A model generated the notes under the pieces. The model was not told where the DNA came from and did no database searches. It saw only the letters and a list, made by a program, of their open reading frames with translations. This document shows, one piece after another, positions 1-11,516 of a DNA stretch of 64,000 bases (positions are counted from its first letter, which is position 1; every line of letters begins with the position of its first letter). Source of the DNA: Stagonosporopsis chrysanthemi (lineage: Eukaryota; Ascomycota; Dothideomycetes; Pleosporales; Didymellaceae); NCBI GenBank assembly GCA_022560025.1, contig JAFISE010000164.1, positions 1 to 64,000 on the forward strand. The letters run 5' to 3'. Position numbers and translations under genes: made by a program.

Positions 1-566
1 GCTTCTTGTAAACCCATCGCGTTGTGTTGTTGTGGATGTGTGAGGATAGGGGTGTTTTGGTGGTTCGGCGCATCACGCGAATCCGCGCATCACGCGCACA
101 GACACGGTAACAGCTTAGCGAGGGGTTGACGATGAGGCGCCGCTGGGAGGCTGGGGTTTAGTCGGAACAGAGGCGGCTGACGGTCGAACGGTCCGCCAGA
201 AGCTTGAAGAGCTTCGCTAGCGCCAACGCTAACCTAGGAACTTTCTGAAGGCACGCTCACGATCTGATGCACATTCTTCTTGATCATTAGGAGGCCACTG
301 CAGCTGTTAGGAGCGATATGTAGCTTCTGCGAGTCTCACAGATCTGCCTTGTCATCCTCAGCTATGTTATACCCGAACTTCTCGACGTCTCGATCGAGAC
401 CATTGGGGTGGACGCGGGAATCGCGTGAACAATCTCACGAAACAACACCCGCACCATGCCACTGATTCTAATGTTTCTTGTTCCGATTACAACTGTGAAC
501 ACTACAGCAGTTGCGATATAAGTATACGTCGCACGGCCTGTCGCCCTTTCATACATCCACCCCTCT
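1..566. other. Intergenic, 3' side of pyruvate decarboxylase gene
   Basis: No convincing gene. Only short overlapping open frames of mutually inconsistent, compositionally biased sequence are present. This is the region downstream of the stop codon of the minus-strand decarboxylase gene. Confidence 0.6.
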
Positions 567-2516
567 TCAACTCCACTTCACACTCCCCCTCTCCACGCCC
601 TGTAGCCCCCACCCCCCATACGCATCCACAAACCCCTCTCGCGTAAGCCTCTCCGCATCCGCCTCCCCGCGCCATGCCAGCTGCGCGCCCAGCCGCCACG
701 AGGTGTCCAGCTTTGGCACGACCAACTCGATCAGCTGCAGGTTCTCGGGTCGCTGGACGGCGGGGTTGTTGAGGATAGCTGTGAGTTCTGGTTTCGTGGT
801 GGCGCTGTGGAAAGAGGTGGTGGGCGAGGGGTGGTGGTAGAGCGGGAGGAGGTGGGCGTAGGAGTGGGGGACTATGTCGTTGTATGCTGTGGGGGTTTAG
901 TTAGGTTTCTGAATGGAAGGGGAGGAAGGCACATACGTTGCTGTGCGCCCCAGATAAGGCGCTCGACGGTGTAGCCCTCGTTGTTTATCACGAAGATGAT
1001 AGGTGCGAGTCCGGCTTTTATCATGGTTCCTATCTCCTGGATCGTGAGTGCCATCGAGCCTGTGCGTCTGTTAGTCTGCCAGCCGGACACGTTGCTCACT
1101 CCCACGTCTACCATCTGTCGTAGACATGGTGAATATATTGAAGGAGAGCAACGTACCGTCACCTGTAATCAGTACCGTCCTGCCATTCCTCCCATGCCGG
1201 GCCTGGACCTCTTTCCGTGCAACTTCAATCCCCAGCGTCGCCGCACACGCATACCCAATGCTTCCGTAATACACTTGAGCGATAAATTGTACTCTTGGCG
1301 GGAACGCTATATCGCACAGACCGAAGACCGAAGTTCCCGTCTCTCCTACAATCACATCGCCGGGCTGCAAGAACCGCTCGATCTGCGGCCACAGCCAGGA
1401 CTGCGTGATATGAGTTGCATCTACATCGCGTGGGGTGCGTGGCGGTGGGAGGACCGCTTTCGGGATGCTGTGCTGGGGGGAGGAAGGCAGGGCTGCCACA
1501 AGGGCGCTCAGGAGCGGTTTCATGGCGATACCCGCGTATTCCTGGCCGCGCACGACGACTGTATGCGGGTTGATATGGATCGTGCGCGTCTCATCGATGT
1601 TGCGGCTGAAGCCCCCGGAGTTTGTGTCCGCAGGGAGATAGCCTAGAGTGAGCAGCAGGTCAGCAGACTCTGCGGCCTCGCGTACGCCGGGGGTGCCGAC
1701 GGCGCCGTTCCAGAGGCCGATGTAGTGGGGCGAGGACTCGTCGATCAGGCCTTTGCCCATGTTGGCTGAGAAGAAGGGCACGGCGAGCTTGTCGACCAGG
1801 AGGGAGGCTTCGGTGATGGCGTCGAAGCGCTGGATTAGCGCGTCAATTATGATGCTGGGATGATTTGCTGTGCGCAGTGCGGAAAGAATGGCGTTGACCG
1901 CGGCGTCTTGGGCATTGGTATCGATGTGTGGTGAAGTGTCGATGGGCGTGTCAAGAAGGCTGGCCTCTACTTCCTCCGTAGATAGATCGAGGGGAAGGAA
2001 AATGTACACTGGCCCGGATTTGATAAAGCATTCTCGTATCACGCGATCGATCTCTGCGGGTGCTTTCTCAATATCCCACAGTTCTGCTGCGGCAAATCGT
2101 ACAGGTTCGGAGCATTTGTTGTATGTTTGATGGTCGGGTCGTCGTCCGATGGAGTGGTGGATCATCATGTTGTTCTTTTGCATAGCTCGCGTGGTTTGAC
2201 CAACAACGTGAACCATCTTGACGTGCTCTGACATTGCACCAGCAACACCATTTAAAGCGCTCAATTCTCCGACGCCGTGGGTGGTGACGAGGCATCCTGG
2301 TGCGCCTTTGACTCTAGCATATCCGTCGGCGGCGTAGGCAGCGTTGAGCTCATTTTGGTTGGTTATGAACTTCAGACCATGTACATTGTATATGGAGTCG
2401 AGGAATTGAAGGTTGAAGTCCCCAGGGACTCCGAAGATTGTATCTATGCCAACTTGATGAAGGCGCTCCCATATGTACCGGCCCAGGGTGATCTTTGTGG
2501 ATGTGGACTCCGCCAT
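567..2516 (-). CDS. PDC: Pyruvate decarboxylase (ThDP-dependent 2-keto acid decarboxylase)
   Basis: Non-oxidative decarboxylation of pyruvate to acetaldehyde in the cytosol, using ThDP and Mg2+. Three exons are inferred on minus: 2516-1157, 1059-937 and 886-567, with GTACGT and GTATGT donors and CAG acceptors. They give about 600 aa, slightly longer than the usual ~570. Visible motifs are GVPGDFN (Asp33), the cofactor-activating Glu56 in NQNELNAAYAADGYA, the His120-His121 pair, and the ThDP-binding GDG (452-454) followed by NN (479-480) and catalytic Glu486 in NNEGYTVE. The GDG motif is completed only by splicing (GGT GAC G|GC TCG), which supports the intron. The start is the second in-frame start, MAESTSTKITLG, because family alignment begins there; an upstream in-frame start would add 13 residues. 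Substrate preference (pyruvate versus indolepyruvate or phenylpyruvate) cannot be read from the sequence. Confidence 0.9.
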
Positions 2517-2993
2517 AGTGACTTGTTGAATCCAATCAGCTGCTGTCCAGGTCAAAGTTCTGGAGTATTAGCGCTGGGTGGAGAACACTTCGAGGGATAC
2601 AGATGTCTGCGGATGATGATTAGACGAGACCAACAAACATGGTAATACAGCAGACAGTGACTTGCCAGAAGCTACGCTGTGTCTAGAGCCAAAGCCCAGG
2701 ATCTCAAATTTGATGAACGAAATGTGCAATGCTTCCAGCCAAAATCGTGATCAGATCCCTACGCGAGCTACGTTATATTGCCACGAGATGGCTGCAGGGC
2801 GTGTGTTGCAGGGCGTACCTACCCCGTACCTCGGTTTAGTGCTGCATGTGGGGCTATGCGGGGAATCTGACTTTCATCCGGAGCAAAAGCCGCCGTTCAG
2901 ACTAAGGTCACGCGTTTCTTGACAGACTGTAATAACCATAGATGAGACGAACTTGGCCAGGCGTTGTGCCGTTGAATTCAACATGGTACGAAA
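2517..2993. other. Intergenic: upstream of PDC, downstream of dioxygenase
   Basis: Promoter side of the decarboxylase gene and 3' flank of the dioxygenase gene. I see no conserved ORF or RNA gene here. Confidence 0.6.
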
Positions 2994-4035
2994 CTAAACG
3001 GAAGCACTTTCTTCTGTCGACCCATTCAGATGTCCCTCCTTTGCATCCGAAAATGTCGCCATCTTAAAGTCGTACGGCAGCTCGAACTCAGCATTAGGGT
3101 CTCCCTTGAAGGGAATAAAGTCGACCAGCAATGAGTCTTTTACTGCAAAGACTGCGTCGTCCTCAATATACTTGCTGCTGCGATCGAAGATCTGTGTGAC
3201 GATTGGCTTGTGACCGGGGGCTTTGAGCTGTTTCAGGCTATCAGCAAGGTCTGACTGTACTGCGGGGTTTGGAAGTATGCTTACGAGGAAGTGGATGTGT
3301 GCCGGCCTGTATGGATGCCTGTCCAGTGCCTTCAAGACGGCGCCTGCTGGTCCATCAAATGGGATGGGATAGGGCACCGGCCTGAGGCAGTAAAAGTTGT
3401 ACTTCCCGTCCTTGCCAGTGGTAAATGTTCCCCTCAGGTTCATTTCTGGCTGGTCCGGATCCTGCTGCTCGTACAATCCGTTGGGTGCTGTGTGCCAGAC
3501 ATCAATCACCGCGCCCTCGATTGGCTCGCCGGACACAAAGTCTGTCACTGTGCCGTGCATCCATGTACGGTCGCCCTGCCCCTCAATGCCACGAACAATA
3601 CAGCTTCCCATCTCCAGCTTGGGAGCGTTGTGGCGGTAGAAAGGACCCAGGATGGCGGTGGCGGTGGGCTCGTCAGCAGCGTCTGTCGCGAGTTTGTATG
3701 TGATTTCATCGACGAGGGATTCGAGGCCGAGGACGTCGCAGAGAAGCTGGCCTTCGTTGCGCTTGGAATCGGACATGCGGCCTGCCTCATTCATCTACTG
3801 TAGTGAGCATTGGAAAGCACAGGATTTGCAAGATTCATACCAACTCCACGCCCATCATCCACTCGTCCACCGTGAGCTCATTCTCCCGCGCAAAGTCGTG
3901 CAGGTGCTGGATCAGGCTGTGTGTGAGCTGCTTGACGCGAGGGTTGACATTCTGCCCTGTTGCGGCAAGGACTTGTTGTGTAAAGTTGGGGTTGAACTTG
4001 TGCGCCTTGCTGTCTGATACTGCTGCGGCGGGCAT
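2994..4035 (-). CDS. Intradiol ring-cleavage dioxygenase (catechol / hydroxyquinol 1,2-dioxygenase type)
   Basis: Non-heme Fe(III) enzyme that cleaves catechol or hydroxyquinol between the two hydroxyls, giving muconate or maleylacetate. It belongs to intracellular aromatic catabolism. Two exons on minus: 4035-3841 and 3794-2994. The 46-nt intron starts GTATGA and ends TAG; using the earlier CAG acceptor would create an immediate stop. The protein is about 331 aa. The N-terminal half (to about residue 110) is the helical catechol-dioxygenase N domain with the SDSKRNEGQLLCDVLG block. The catalytic barrel follows. The iron ligands are visible as Tyr173 (NGLYEQQ), Tyr227 and His231/His233 (HPYRPAHIHF). 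The absence of a signal peptide fits a cytosolic role. The aldo/keto reductase and peroxidases elsewhere in the window could feed aromatics into this step, but that is only inference. Confidence 0.88.
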
Positions 4036-4702
4036 TGTGTTTGTGTTAGGAGATGGATCAAGTACAAAGGGGGTATCAGGAGCTGCACAGGAATCAGTCG
4101 AGTGTACGAGGTTAATAGGAGATCAAGCCGGCTATGTGTGGCCATGCTGGGCAGCTTTAAAGCGCCTGCTTCGTTCGGACCTGCTAAGCTGCTCGTGCCA
4201 GAAACAGACGTGGGGCAGGAGCAACAACGGCTGGATGCGGGAGCCAGCCGATGAGCCCTTAGCCGCGTGCACGATCCGACGTCAAAGCACCAATGAAGGC
4301 TTGCTAGAATCGGCAAGAGAGAGGTAATCCGCTAAACGGCTGTGCAGATGGACTGAAGGCAAGGCTGTCAAATTGAAGGTGCTTTGTGATGAATGTTTGA
4401 TGTACATTGCTTCCTATCGTTTTGTCGGTATCATTGCTTGCTTGAAGCTCTTGCCATGTTGCTTGCAGCTTGGAATCAGCCGTGCTAGAATACTGGGCCA
4501 CATCTTCCACATCTGACAAGCTCATATCCGACAGTGGTCAGTCTGCATCTGCTCCACGGACTACGCCAGTATCCTCGTCTGGCCAAGACCTTCGGGTAAG
4601 GATGCTACCCAACTAAGCATTACCAATCTCACGTGTACGCGCGGAATAACTCCATAGCTCATGCCTATACAATGCGAACTACAAACTCCAACCCAAGGTA
4701 TC
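4036..4702. other. Intergenic between dioxygenase promoter and PRP45 3' end
   Basis: Contains only short frames, such as a 73-codon minus frame at 4304-4525 with no recognisable domain. Nothing is supported as a gene. Confidence 0.55.
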
Positions 4703-6370
4703 TCAATCGCTATCGTCGTCGACTCGTGCACGCTTCGTCGTCCGTTCTTCCTTGGGATCTGTCATGCCATAGCGCTTCTCGCCAGTCTTTGACTCTCCCT
4801 TAACCTCGTTGATCATTGCGTTGATGTTAAATGGATCATCAGTATCCTTCTCGAACTGTACTGGCCCATCTCTTTGCTCTTGCAAGTCAGCGCCCTTGAA
4901 GCCCTTCCCTGCCTTGCCCAACACATCAAACTTGCTCGACTTGGTGATGCGGTCATACGTTTGACCTTCATCTTCGCCGTCGTCTTGCTGTACCGTGGGC
5001 CGGTAGATGCTGCTGATCGCATCTTGAGCAGCGAAGAGAGGCTTGTCGTAGTGGTTGTCCTCGTTGATGCCTGCGTTGAATCCACTAGACTGGTTGAACA
5101 GCCGGGCATCGTACATGGACTCTCCGCCTTGTGTAGGCTTAGCCAGACCGAGTGCGACCTTTTCAGAAATGTCTCGGTTTTGTTCGCGCGCGAGCATCTG
5201 GATCTTCCGCTCTGTGCCCATCTTGGCCTGCCGTAGCTCTCGCTGAAAGTCCTCGCGACGTTCTTTCCTTGCTTCTTGACGTTTGCGCACCTCTTCTTGC
5301 TCAGAATCTGACTCTGAATCGCTGTGGGACCGTCTGTGCCCAGCGTTTGCGCGCTCTTCGCGGGCCTGCTTGGCCAAGTTCCGCAAGTGATCTTCCTTCT
5401 GCAGCTTCTCCTTCTCTGCTAGTCTCTGCTGCATGATGGCACGCTGCTTGACCTCCTCTCGAGCGTGCCTGTCTGCAGCTTGCAGAGCTTCGCCAAACTG
5501 TGCGAATTTATCGTTGATTGTAATGTCCTGGAGACCTCGCCCGTCAGCCGCAAGACGCTTGTCAAGCGGAACTGTGTAACCCTTGGGGTTCTTCCAATTA
5601 CTGATCGGTGGTGGGATCTTCCACATTTCTTGGTCTTCTGCAGTTAACTTGCGTGGCGGCGAGTGGAGGACTGGAGGCGGGGGCGAGGGTGGACCGCGGG
5701 GGATGCGCTTGTGCTTGAACTTTGGTGGCTCCATAGGGTCGAGCTGTCGCTGCTGGATCTTGAAGATACGGGTCTTGCCCTGTGCCTCGCCCATCTGTGC
5801 GGTCGGTGTGTATCGCACAAACGTCGGCTCGTCGTCCTTGCGGCCTTGAACATTCTTTGGTTTCTGCGCAGCCGTCTGCCCTTGAACAAGCGCCAGGAGC
5901 GCAGCCTCTGTCTTTGCTTTTGTGGCCTGCACGACTTCCTGGCTAGGGCGATCCAGATCAAGCTCGCCGGCGTTGGCCTGCTGTCGCAGGGGGATGAGAT
6001 CCTTGAAACTGGCCTGCACTATCCTGTTCTCGCCATGCCCTCGTCGTGCAATCTCGTCGTACTTTGTCTTTCCTTCGGCATCCACCCGCCTTGTCAGCGC
6101 GTTCGATGTGGATGGCTGGCCCTTCTTTCCCATGTCGAGAGGATATTGCGCAACGTGCACTTCAGGGAATGCACCGCCATCGCCAAAGTCCTCGGCGGTG
6201 CGCGGTCGCCAGCTTTGCCTGCTGCCGTATGGAGGTGGCCCATTCTGTCGTCTCGCGACCTGCGTCTCGTACTGTTCAGAGCTCAACACGCGGGTGCTTC
6301 GTGTCAACTCCTCCTCTTCGCCTGTGTATTTTGGCTTCGGCAGCGACTTGGAGAGGGCGGCGACGGACAT
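4703..6370 (-). CDS. PRP45: Pre-mRNA-processing protein 45 (SNW/SKIP domain)
   Basis: Component of the activated spliceosome (NineTeen-associated/Prp19-related group) acting in the nucleus in both splicing steps; the metazoan homologue SKIP is also a transcription coregulator. A single exon of 555 aa starts at MSVAALSKSLPKPKY, the family-typical N-terminus. The open frame continues 64 codons upstream, but that extension is unlike the family. The hallmark SNWKNPKG-YTVPLDKRLAADGR block lies in the centre (around residue 280), preceded by the proline-rich PPKFKHKRIPRGPPSPPPPVLHSPPRK region. A long charged coiled-coil-like stretch with an SDSESDSEQEE acidic patch follows. The C-terminus holds a DPFNIN motif and a basic tail (TKRARVDDDSD). 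Length and motif order match the fungal family. The gene shares a roughly 0.9-kb divergent upstream region with the gene at 7271. Confidence 0.93.
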   Translation of the reverse strand: MSVAALSKSLPKPKYTGEEEELTRSTRVLSSEQYETQVARRQNGPPPYGSRQSWRPRTAEDFGDGGAFPEVHVAQYPLDMGKKGQPSTSNALTRRVDAEGKTKYDEIARRGHGENRIVQASFKDLIPLRQQANAGELDLDRPSQEVVQATKAKTEAALLALVQGQTAAQKPKNVQGRKDDEPTFVRYTPTAQMGEAQGKTRIFKIQQRQLDPMEPPKFKHKRIPRGPPSPPPPVLHSPPRKLTAEDQEMWKIPPPISNWKNPKGYTVPLDKRLAADGRGLQDITINDKFAQFGEALQAADRHAREEVKQRAIMQQRLAEKEKLQKEDHLRNLAKQAREERANAGHRRSHSDSESDSEQEEVRKRQEARKERREDFQRELRQAKMGTERKIQMLAREQNRDISEKVALGLAKPTQGGESMYDARLFNQSSGFNAGINEDNHYDKPLFAAQDAISSIYRPTVQQDDGEDEGQTYDRITKSSKFDVLGKAGKGFKGADLQEQRDGPVQFEKDTDDPFNINAMINEVKGESKTGEKRYGMTDPKEERTTKRARVDDDSD

Positions 6371-7270
6371 GTTGGTGAGTGGCGTGGATGAGGAACGATC
6401 CTGGGGATCTCTGGTTGGTGAGGCCTGTCGCAAAAGTTCGATCTCCCATGTCGACGCCAAGCCCGGAGAGCAATGGCCGAAGCTCCGCTCCACCACCCTC
6501 AGCGCTCCAACCTCAAGACAGCAGCTGGCTAAGCGCGGAGACTGTTTACCTCGTTCGGACACAATGAATTCCTGTTTGGCCTTGCTCGTATTCTTGGCAT
6601 CTACTTATCGCCTGCCACACCACATGATGTTCACCCAGCTGTGATTCAAGCTTTAATCAACAGCTGCAATGCCTGACAGTCAGACAGATGGCTGGTGTGT
6701 TCTATCACAGCACACGCACCATCGCGCAATTCTGTTATCTCATCATGCACGCTCAAAAAGCAATATAGAGTTTGATTGTGTCGCGTCCCGTCACCCATGT
6801 CTAATTGTGGGGAAATTCGCATCCTCGAAATTGTGAGGCTGGGTCTATGGCGTGTTACCCCTGATGGGCAAACGAGAGGCTGGTCGCGAAGAGAGGCATG
6901 ATGGCATTCGCAAAGTCGATGTCGTGCCACTCTCGCGCTCGTAACAGCTGCACGTTTCCTCTCCATCCCTCTGGCGGCGGCTCAACGCCTGGCACCAGCT
7001 AGCTCACGGCTAGGATTGTCTGCTCTCCCACCGGGAGGTCCGGCCCAGGCGCTCTAGACGAAGGATTCGGCCCTGCTGCACAAAGGTCCCACTGCGAGTG
7101 TCGCAAAGTCGCGACGCCGCAAACACCATTGCGCACACTGTAGACCTTTTAGACAAATCCCATTCCGGTCGCGAGCGTGTCACAAGCATGCCGCGCGCTA
7201 TATCGATTTTGTAATTGCACAGCGCTGAACCCTGCAGCTGCCAGCAAGCTCACCGGCGCTCCTTGCAGCC
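6371..7270. other. Divergent upstream region between PRP45 and the 7271 gene
   Basis: A shared promoter region of about 900 bp. The first ~190 nt stay open in the PRP45 frame but are read as 5' UTR. There is no other supported feature. Confidence 0.55.
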
Positions 7271-8001
7271 ATGCCGGCCTCCCAGCTCCTGTCGGCCAAC
7301 GCGCGCCATCCTGACATGCAAACACAAGCACCGCCCGCCAAACACAAGCGCTTTGCCTCGCTGTTGCGCCTGCCCTCGTCGTCCTCGCGACGGGACAAGG
7401 ACAGGGACAAGGAAACGCCCCCAGCGACCTCTCCACGCTCGCGACGCGCGACCACCAACCCCACCACGCCCACGCCCACACCCACAGCACCTGCACCAGC
7501 CCCGGCCCCTGCGCACAACGCATCCGCAGCGTCACCATCCTACTTCGCCCTGCAGCCGGCCGCGTCCAGCTCAGCAGCAGACGTGCGCTCTCCGGGCAGC
7601 AAGCGACCGCCGGCCTCGTTCAGTGGTCATGGGTAAACACCGCGCGCGCCGTTGCTCCCATATTCGGTACTAACAGGCGCACAGTAAGCAGCTATTCCAT
7701 AGTCGATGACTAGCAGCCCGGCAACCCGCCACTCCCCTACGCTACCATTGTTAAGCTGGCATGCACCATCGCTGTTGAGCCACGCCTCCGCCAATTGGCG
7801 CACGCGATGCCCTGGGACACAGCTGACAGCACGCACTCCAGGCATAAACAACTCGCGTGGTCCGCCCGTCACCCTCAGCACACGCGGGAACCCCGACTAC
7901 GCACGCAGGAAGACGCCTGCCACGACTCCGACGCAGCCCCCGCGACAGCACTCGGGCCTGCCGACGCCGATCGCTGGCCTGCAGCGAATGGGCCAGCCCG
8001 C

Positions 8002-8032
<31 letters not shown>

Positions 8033-10087
8033 TCCTCCGACACCTCGAGCGCAAGCGAAGCCACCGCGTCGCTGCCGCAAGCAAGCAAGCCGATGCTCTC
8101 GCGGCAGAGCACCGTGACCAGCGTACGGTCCTCGCGCCCCATGGCGAGCTCGAGGGACGACGTCTCCGACTTCGATGGCTCTCGCAGCGTGTATGCCTCG
8201 CGCGGCGTCAAGAGGAACGTGTCTGGCACGGAGAGCGAGGATCTCTTCATGAACATTGCCGAAGACACTGGCCCCAAGCAGCGCGCAATTGATGCTGCAG
8301 CACGCCAAGACCGCCTGCGCTCACGCATCGCTAGAGTCAACAACCGCCATTCGACACCGTCTGGTCTCAAGTCCTCTTCGCCAGCACACGCCATATCTGC
8401 CTACTCGACGCCAACCACAAGCCGCCTACCCTTCACTTCCTCCACAGACCCAAAATCAAGCGCATTGCCTCGTCGTTCCATAGCCCTACCCACCCCATCC
8501 AGAACCACATTCCAGTCCCCACTTTCACCAAACAACCCCAACGAGTCGTATCGCGCACGTCTGCCGGAGCTCAACTCAAAAGCCTCCTTCACATTCCGCA
8601 AAGACGCGGATCTCACACCCAGCGAATTCCTCGCCTCGATGCGCCGGCCATCTGTGCCAGACGCGCTGCAGACGCCTCCGAAGCGCCCAGCAACACATGC
8701 CTACCGACCGTCGAACTTGAGCTACACACCCGCACGTCAAGAGCCAAGAACACCGCAGTCTGAATCGAAACACGAGGCATCCTCACATCACGACACCGAG
8801 TCGCACGGCTCGACCGGCCCCGCAGCTTCAGTGTGGGATGAGCTGGACGAGCTGAAGACACGAATTAAGAAGATCGAGCTGGGAGGCGGCAAGACTCCTG
8901 CAACCTCAAACGCCGCTGTGGCACAAGCCTCCACCGAACGTCCGCGTACCGCCAATACATCTGCGACCACAGTCTCCTCCTCTCCCCATCAGCAACGCAA
9001 GTCAAATGCATCGCCATCAGAGTCGACAATTGATGCGCCGTCGAGCAGAGTACACCCTCTGTTAAAAGATGCCCTAGCAAAGGCCAAACAGCACACTACG
9101 CAGCCCGTGTATCGTGTACTCGAGTCCGCAGCAACAGAAGCAATTGCACTGGCGGAGATGGCAGGAAGCACAGGTATGCTGAGCTCCGGTGCATCGGTGT
9201 ACAGTGGCTCCGGGACAGCAGACAGACAAGTCCGCCGGAAAGCTGACAACATCTGTCGCAGCCTGACAGAGCTTTGTATAGCACTTTGCGATACAAAATC
9301 AAGCTTAGCAAGTCCTGCACTGCGCTCGTCAGCTGCCGTCGTCGCACGCAGACCGGACGTGCAGGTAAATGGTGAATCGCCAAAAGCCGTGCGTGATAGC
9401 GAGGACACTGGCAGCGTAGTGTCGTTCTCGGGTGTTAGTCCCAGCCGAGCTCTTGAACGTATCGAGGCCCGCAGGACGAGTATGCTTTTGGCTTCTACCA
9501 GCCAGCGCCCTTCCAGCCAAGACACCAACAGCACATCTGATGCCGTCACTGCTTCACGTCTCCAACGAGCAGGGACCAGCCTCACTCGCACGAGACGCCA
9601 GTCAGATGCAGATACGGATGCAGATGAAGATGAAGACGACACTTTGCGTGCGCCTTCTCGTGCAATAACGGACTTCAGGCAGCTGCGAAATATCAACACC
9701 AACACCAGTAACCACAGCAACTTCAACGCCAATAGCAGCAGTTTCGAGAAGAACCGAAACAGCAGAACGTATACATCGCAGGAACCTATGCCGGAGTTGC
9801 AGCCATCGCCAAAATTTCAACCCACGGCTAGTTCGCGGCGGCCAACTGTGACAGGCGTGCCCAACGACAACAGCTATCTTTTCAGAGACAGCCCTCGACG
9901 ATTCAACTTTGATCGACAGAGCTCGCCGGCTGTTGAGAAGCAAACAGTGAATGGCCTGCGAGAGAGACTCCAACTCAGTGCAAATCGCACCAACCTGAAT
10001 CGAAACTCGATCGGTACCACAGCAGATTTGACACGCAGCGTGAGCCTAGGCAGGACACGCCTGAGGGGCGCAAGTACAGGAGAGTGA
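7271..10087 (+). CDS. Large low-complexity Ser/Thr/Pro-rich fungal protein, function unknown
   Basis: Not recognised with certainty. A first exon (7271-7632) encodes a basic, Pro/Ala-rich N-terminus (KHKRFASLLRLPSSSSRRDKDRDKE). The second exon runs to the stop at 10087. The only single intron I can place that keeps frame is 7633-7713 (GTAAAC donor, TACTAAC branch, TAG acceptor), giving about 911 aa. Other splicing is possible, because the stretch coded by 7714-7841 looks less protein-like than the NNSRGPPVTLSTRGNPDYARRKTP segment after it. The protein contains a ten-Asp run (around 8001-8030) and many SP/TP sites. A predicted helix has the sequence VWDELDELKTRIKKIEL. A more ordered block lies near HPLLKDALAKAKQ to ELCIALCDTK. 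The C-terminal motif SYLFRDSPRRFNFDRQS looks conserved. This composition suggests a phosphoregulated scaffold; no enzyme motif is visible. Confidence 0.7.
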
Positions 10088-10964
10088 GCAAATCAAGATT
10101 TGCGTGCATTTTGTTTGAGCGTTTCTGACGATTGTAACGACTTATACCCAGTTTCTTACCCAGAAGACGCGCTACGATGCGGTATAGCACACGCAACGCA
10201 CCATGTCCAGAGCGGTGCGTCACGGCGTTGCGAGCTCAGCAGGGCCGAGTGTAGCAAGACATCAAAGTAAACTTCACATTTGTTGAGATTTGGGACAAGT
10301 ATGCACAACAGCTTTGTTTTCTTTTGGAACATTATAGGGCGCAACAGGGAGCTTTCATGCGAGCACCATGGGTGTTTAGATACCTCAACGCGCCGCTGAC
10401 GAAGATCCAAGTCCTTTGTACAGTACTACTACAGCATATCGCGGCTTGATCGCGGACACGCAGATACCATAGGTACTCAAACCAAGATTCTAACAGCATT
10501 TCCTCCGTGCCTGCATGTGACAGCCAGCTCAATCTCCGCGCCAATACAAGATCTCCAACACTCATCACCTGCGCCACACTCGACGCTCGCACCGGGGCTC
10601 CCTTAGTGGGCAGCATGAACGTTCTGCCCTGTGGAAACCTGATCTGGCTCGCTTGACGTTGCTGCACGCGGGACGATCACTGGTTCTAGCCCTCATGACG
10701 TAGGACGTGCCACGACCACCCACCAGGCAACGATCCCTGTCCGCCGCATCGCCAACCGCTTGCGTGGGCCATGATCCTGGGCTTGTGATCGCGGATGAGA
10801 TCACTGGGGGATGACGAGTGGGACAAGGGTCTTGCGCACACCATATATACCGTCTCAGCCTGGGGTCTCGGGTTGGCTATCGATCCTACACGATATCCGT
10901 AACATTATAATCGATTCCACCATACGAAACTTCCACGTAATCTGTTGAGACGAAAACACACATA
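10088..10964. other. Intergenic; promoter of the 10965 gene
   Basis: 3' flank of the preceding gene and upstream region of the small gene at 10965. A TATA-like element is annotated separately. Only weak frames on minus; no gene supported. Confidence 0.55.
10844..10849 (+). promoter_or_regulatory. TATA-like element
   Basis: TATATA inside ccatatatacc, about 115 nt upstream of the ATG at 10965. The position is compatible with a core promoter and a 5' UTR of roughly 80 nt. Sequence match only. Confidence 0.4.
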
Positions 10965-11516
10965 ATGGCGAACAACCAGAACCCTGAGAGTAAGACGTAC
11001 AAGCAGCAGGCCGGCGACTTCTACAACCGCCAGTACGACAACTGGGTCCCGTGGATGGAGGACAAGTACCTGCAGTGGTTCACAAAGGACAACAAGGCCT
11101 CGTATGCCACGAAACGTACGTCGCCCGCCCCTCCCTGTTGCACTTTTTCCAACACCCCCCACTAACCCCAAGGCCCCCCAGAAAACCTCGACAAAACAAA
11201 AATCACCGGCGTCTCGCAAGTCGACAACCTCCAAGACGGCGTCAACGGCCTCGTCTCAGGCCAAGTCGGCCAGGGCGGCCTCGCGCAACCCATCGGCGAC
11301 GCGCTCTCCAAGGAGGGCATCAATCGCGCTGAGCGCGGCGGCAAGGACGACCAGGGACGCCCGATTGAGAGCCAGGGACCTCTGGGCGGGTATGGACAGA
11401 GTGCTGTGGACGGGGTCAAGGGCGGTGCGGGCGCGGTTGGTGGGGGGGTGAAGAGCGCGGGGGGGTATTTGGGGGGGATGTGGGGGGGTAAGAAGGGGGA
11501 GGGGGAGAAGAAGTAG
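10965..11516 (+). CDS. Small conserved-type glycine-rich fungal protein, unknown function
   Basis: Two exons, 10965-11115 and 11182-11516. The intron has a GTACGT donor and a CAG acceptor, and codon CAA is completed across the junction, giving 161 aa. The N-terminal part is polar/aromatic (YKQQAGDFYNRQYDNWVPWMEDKYLQWF). The middle holds NLDKTKITGVSQVDNLQDGVNGLVSGQVGQGG. The C-terminal third is Gly/Lys-rich with repeated GG motifs and ends in GGKKGEGEKK. There is no signal peptide or transmembrane segment. The sequence resembles small hydrophilic fungal proteins of unknown role. The upstream TATA element fits a strongly expressed or regulated gene. I assign no function. Confidence 0.75.

Noticed and set aside
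4304..4525. 73-codon minus frame beginning MSLSDVEDVAQYSS
   Set aside because: No domain, splice partner or promoter context; likely chance.
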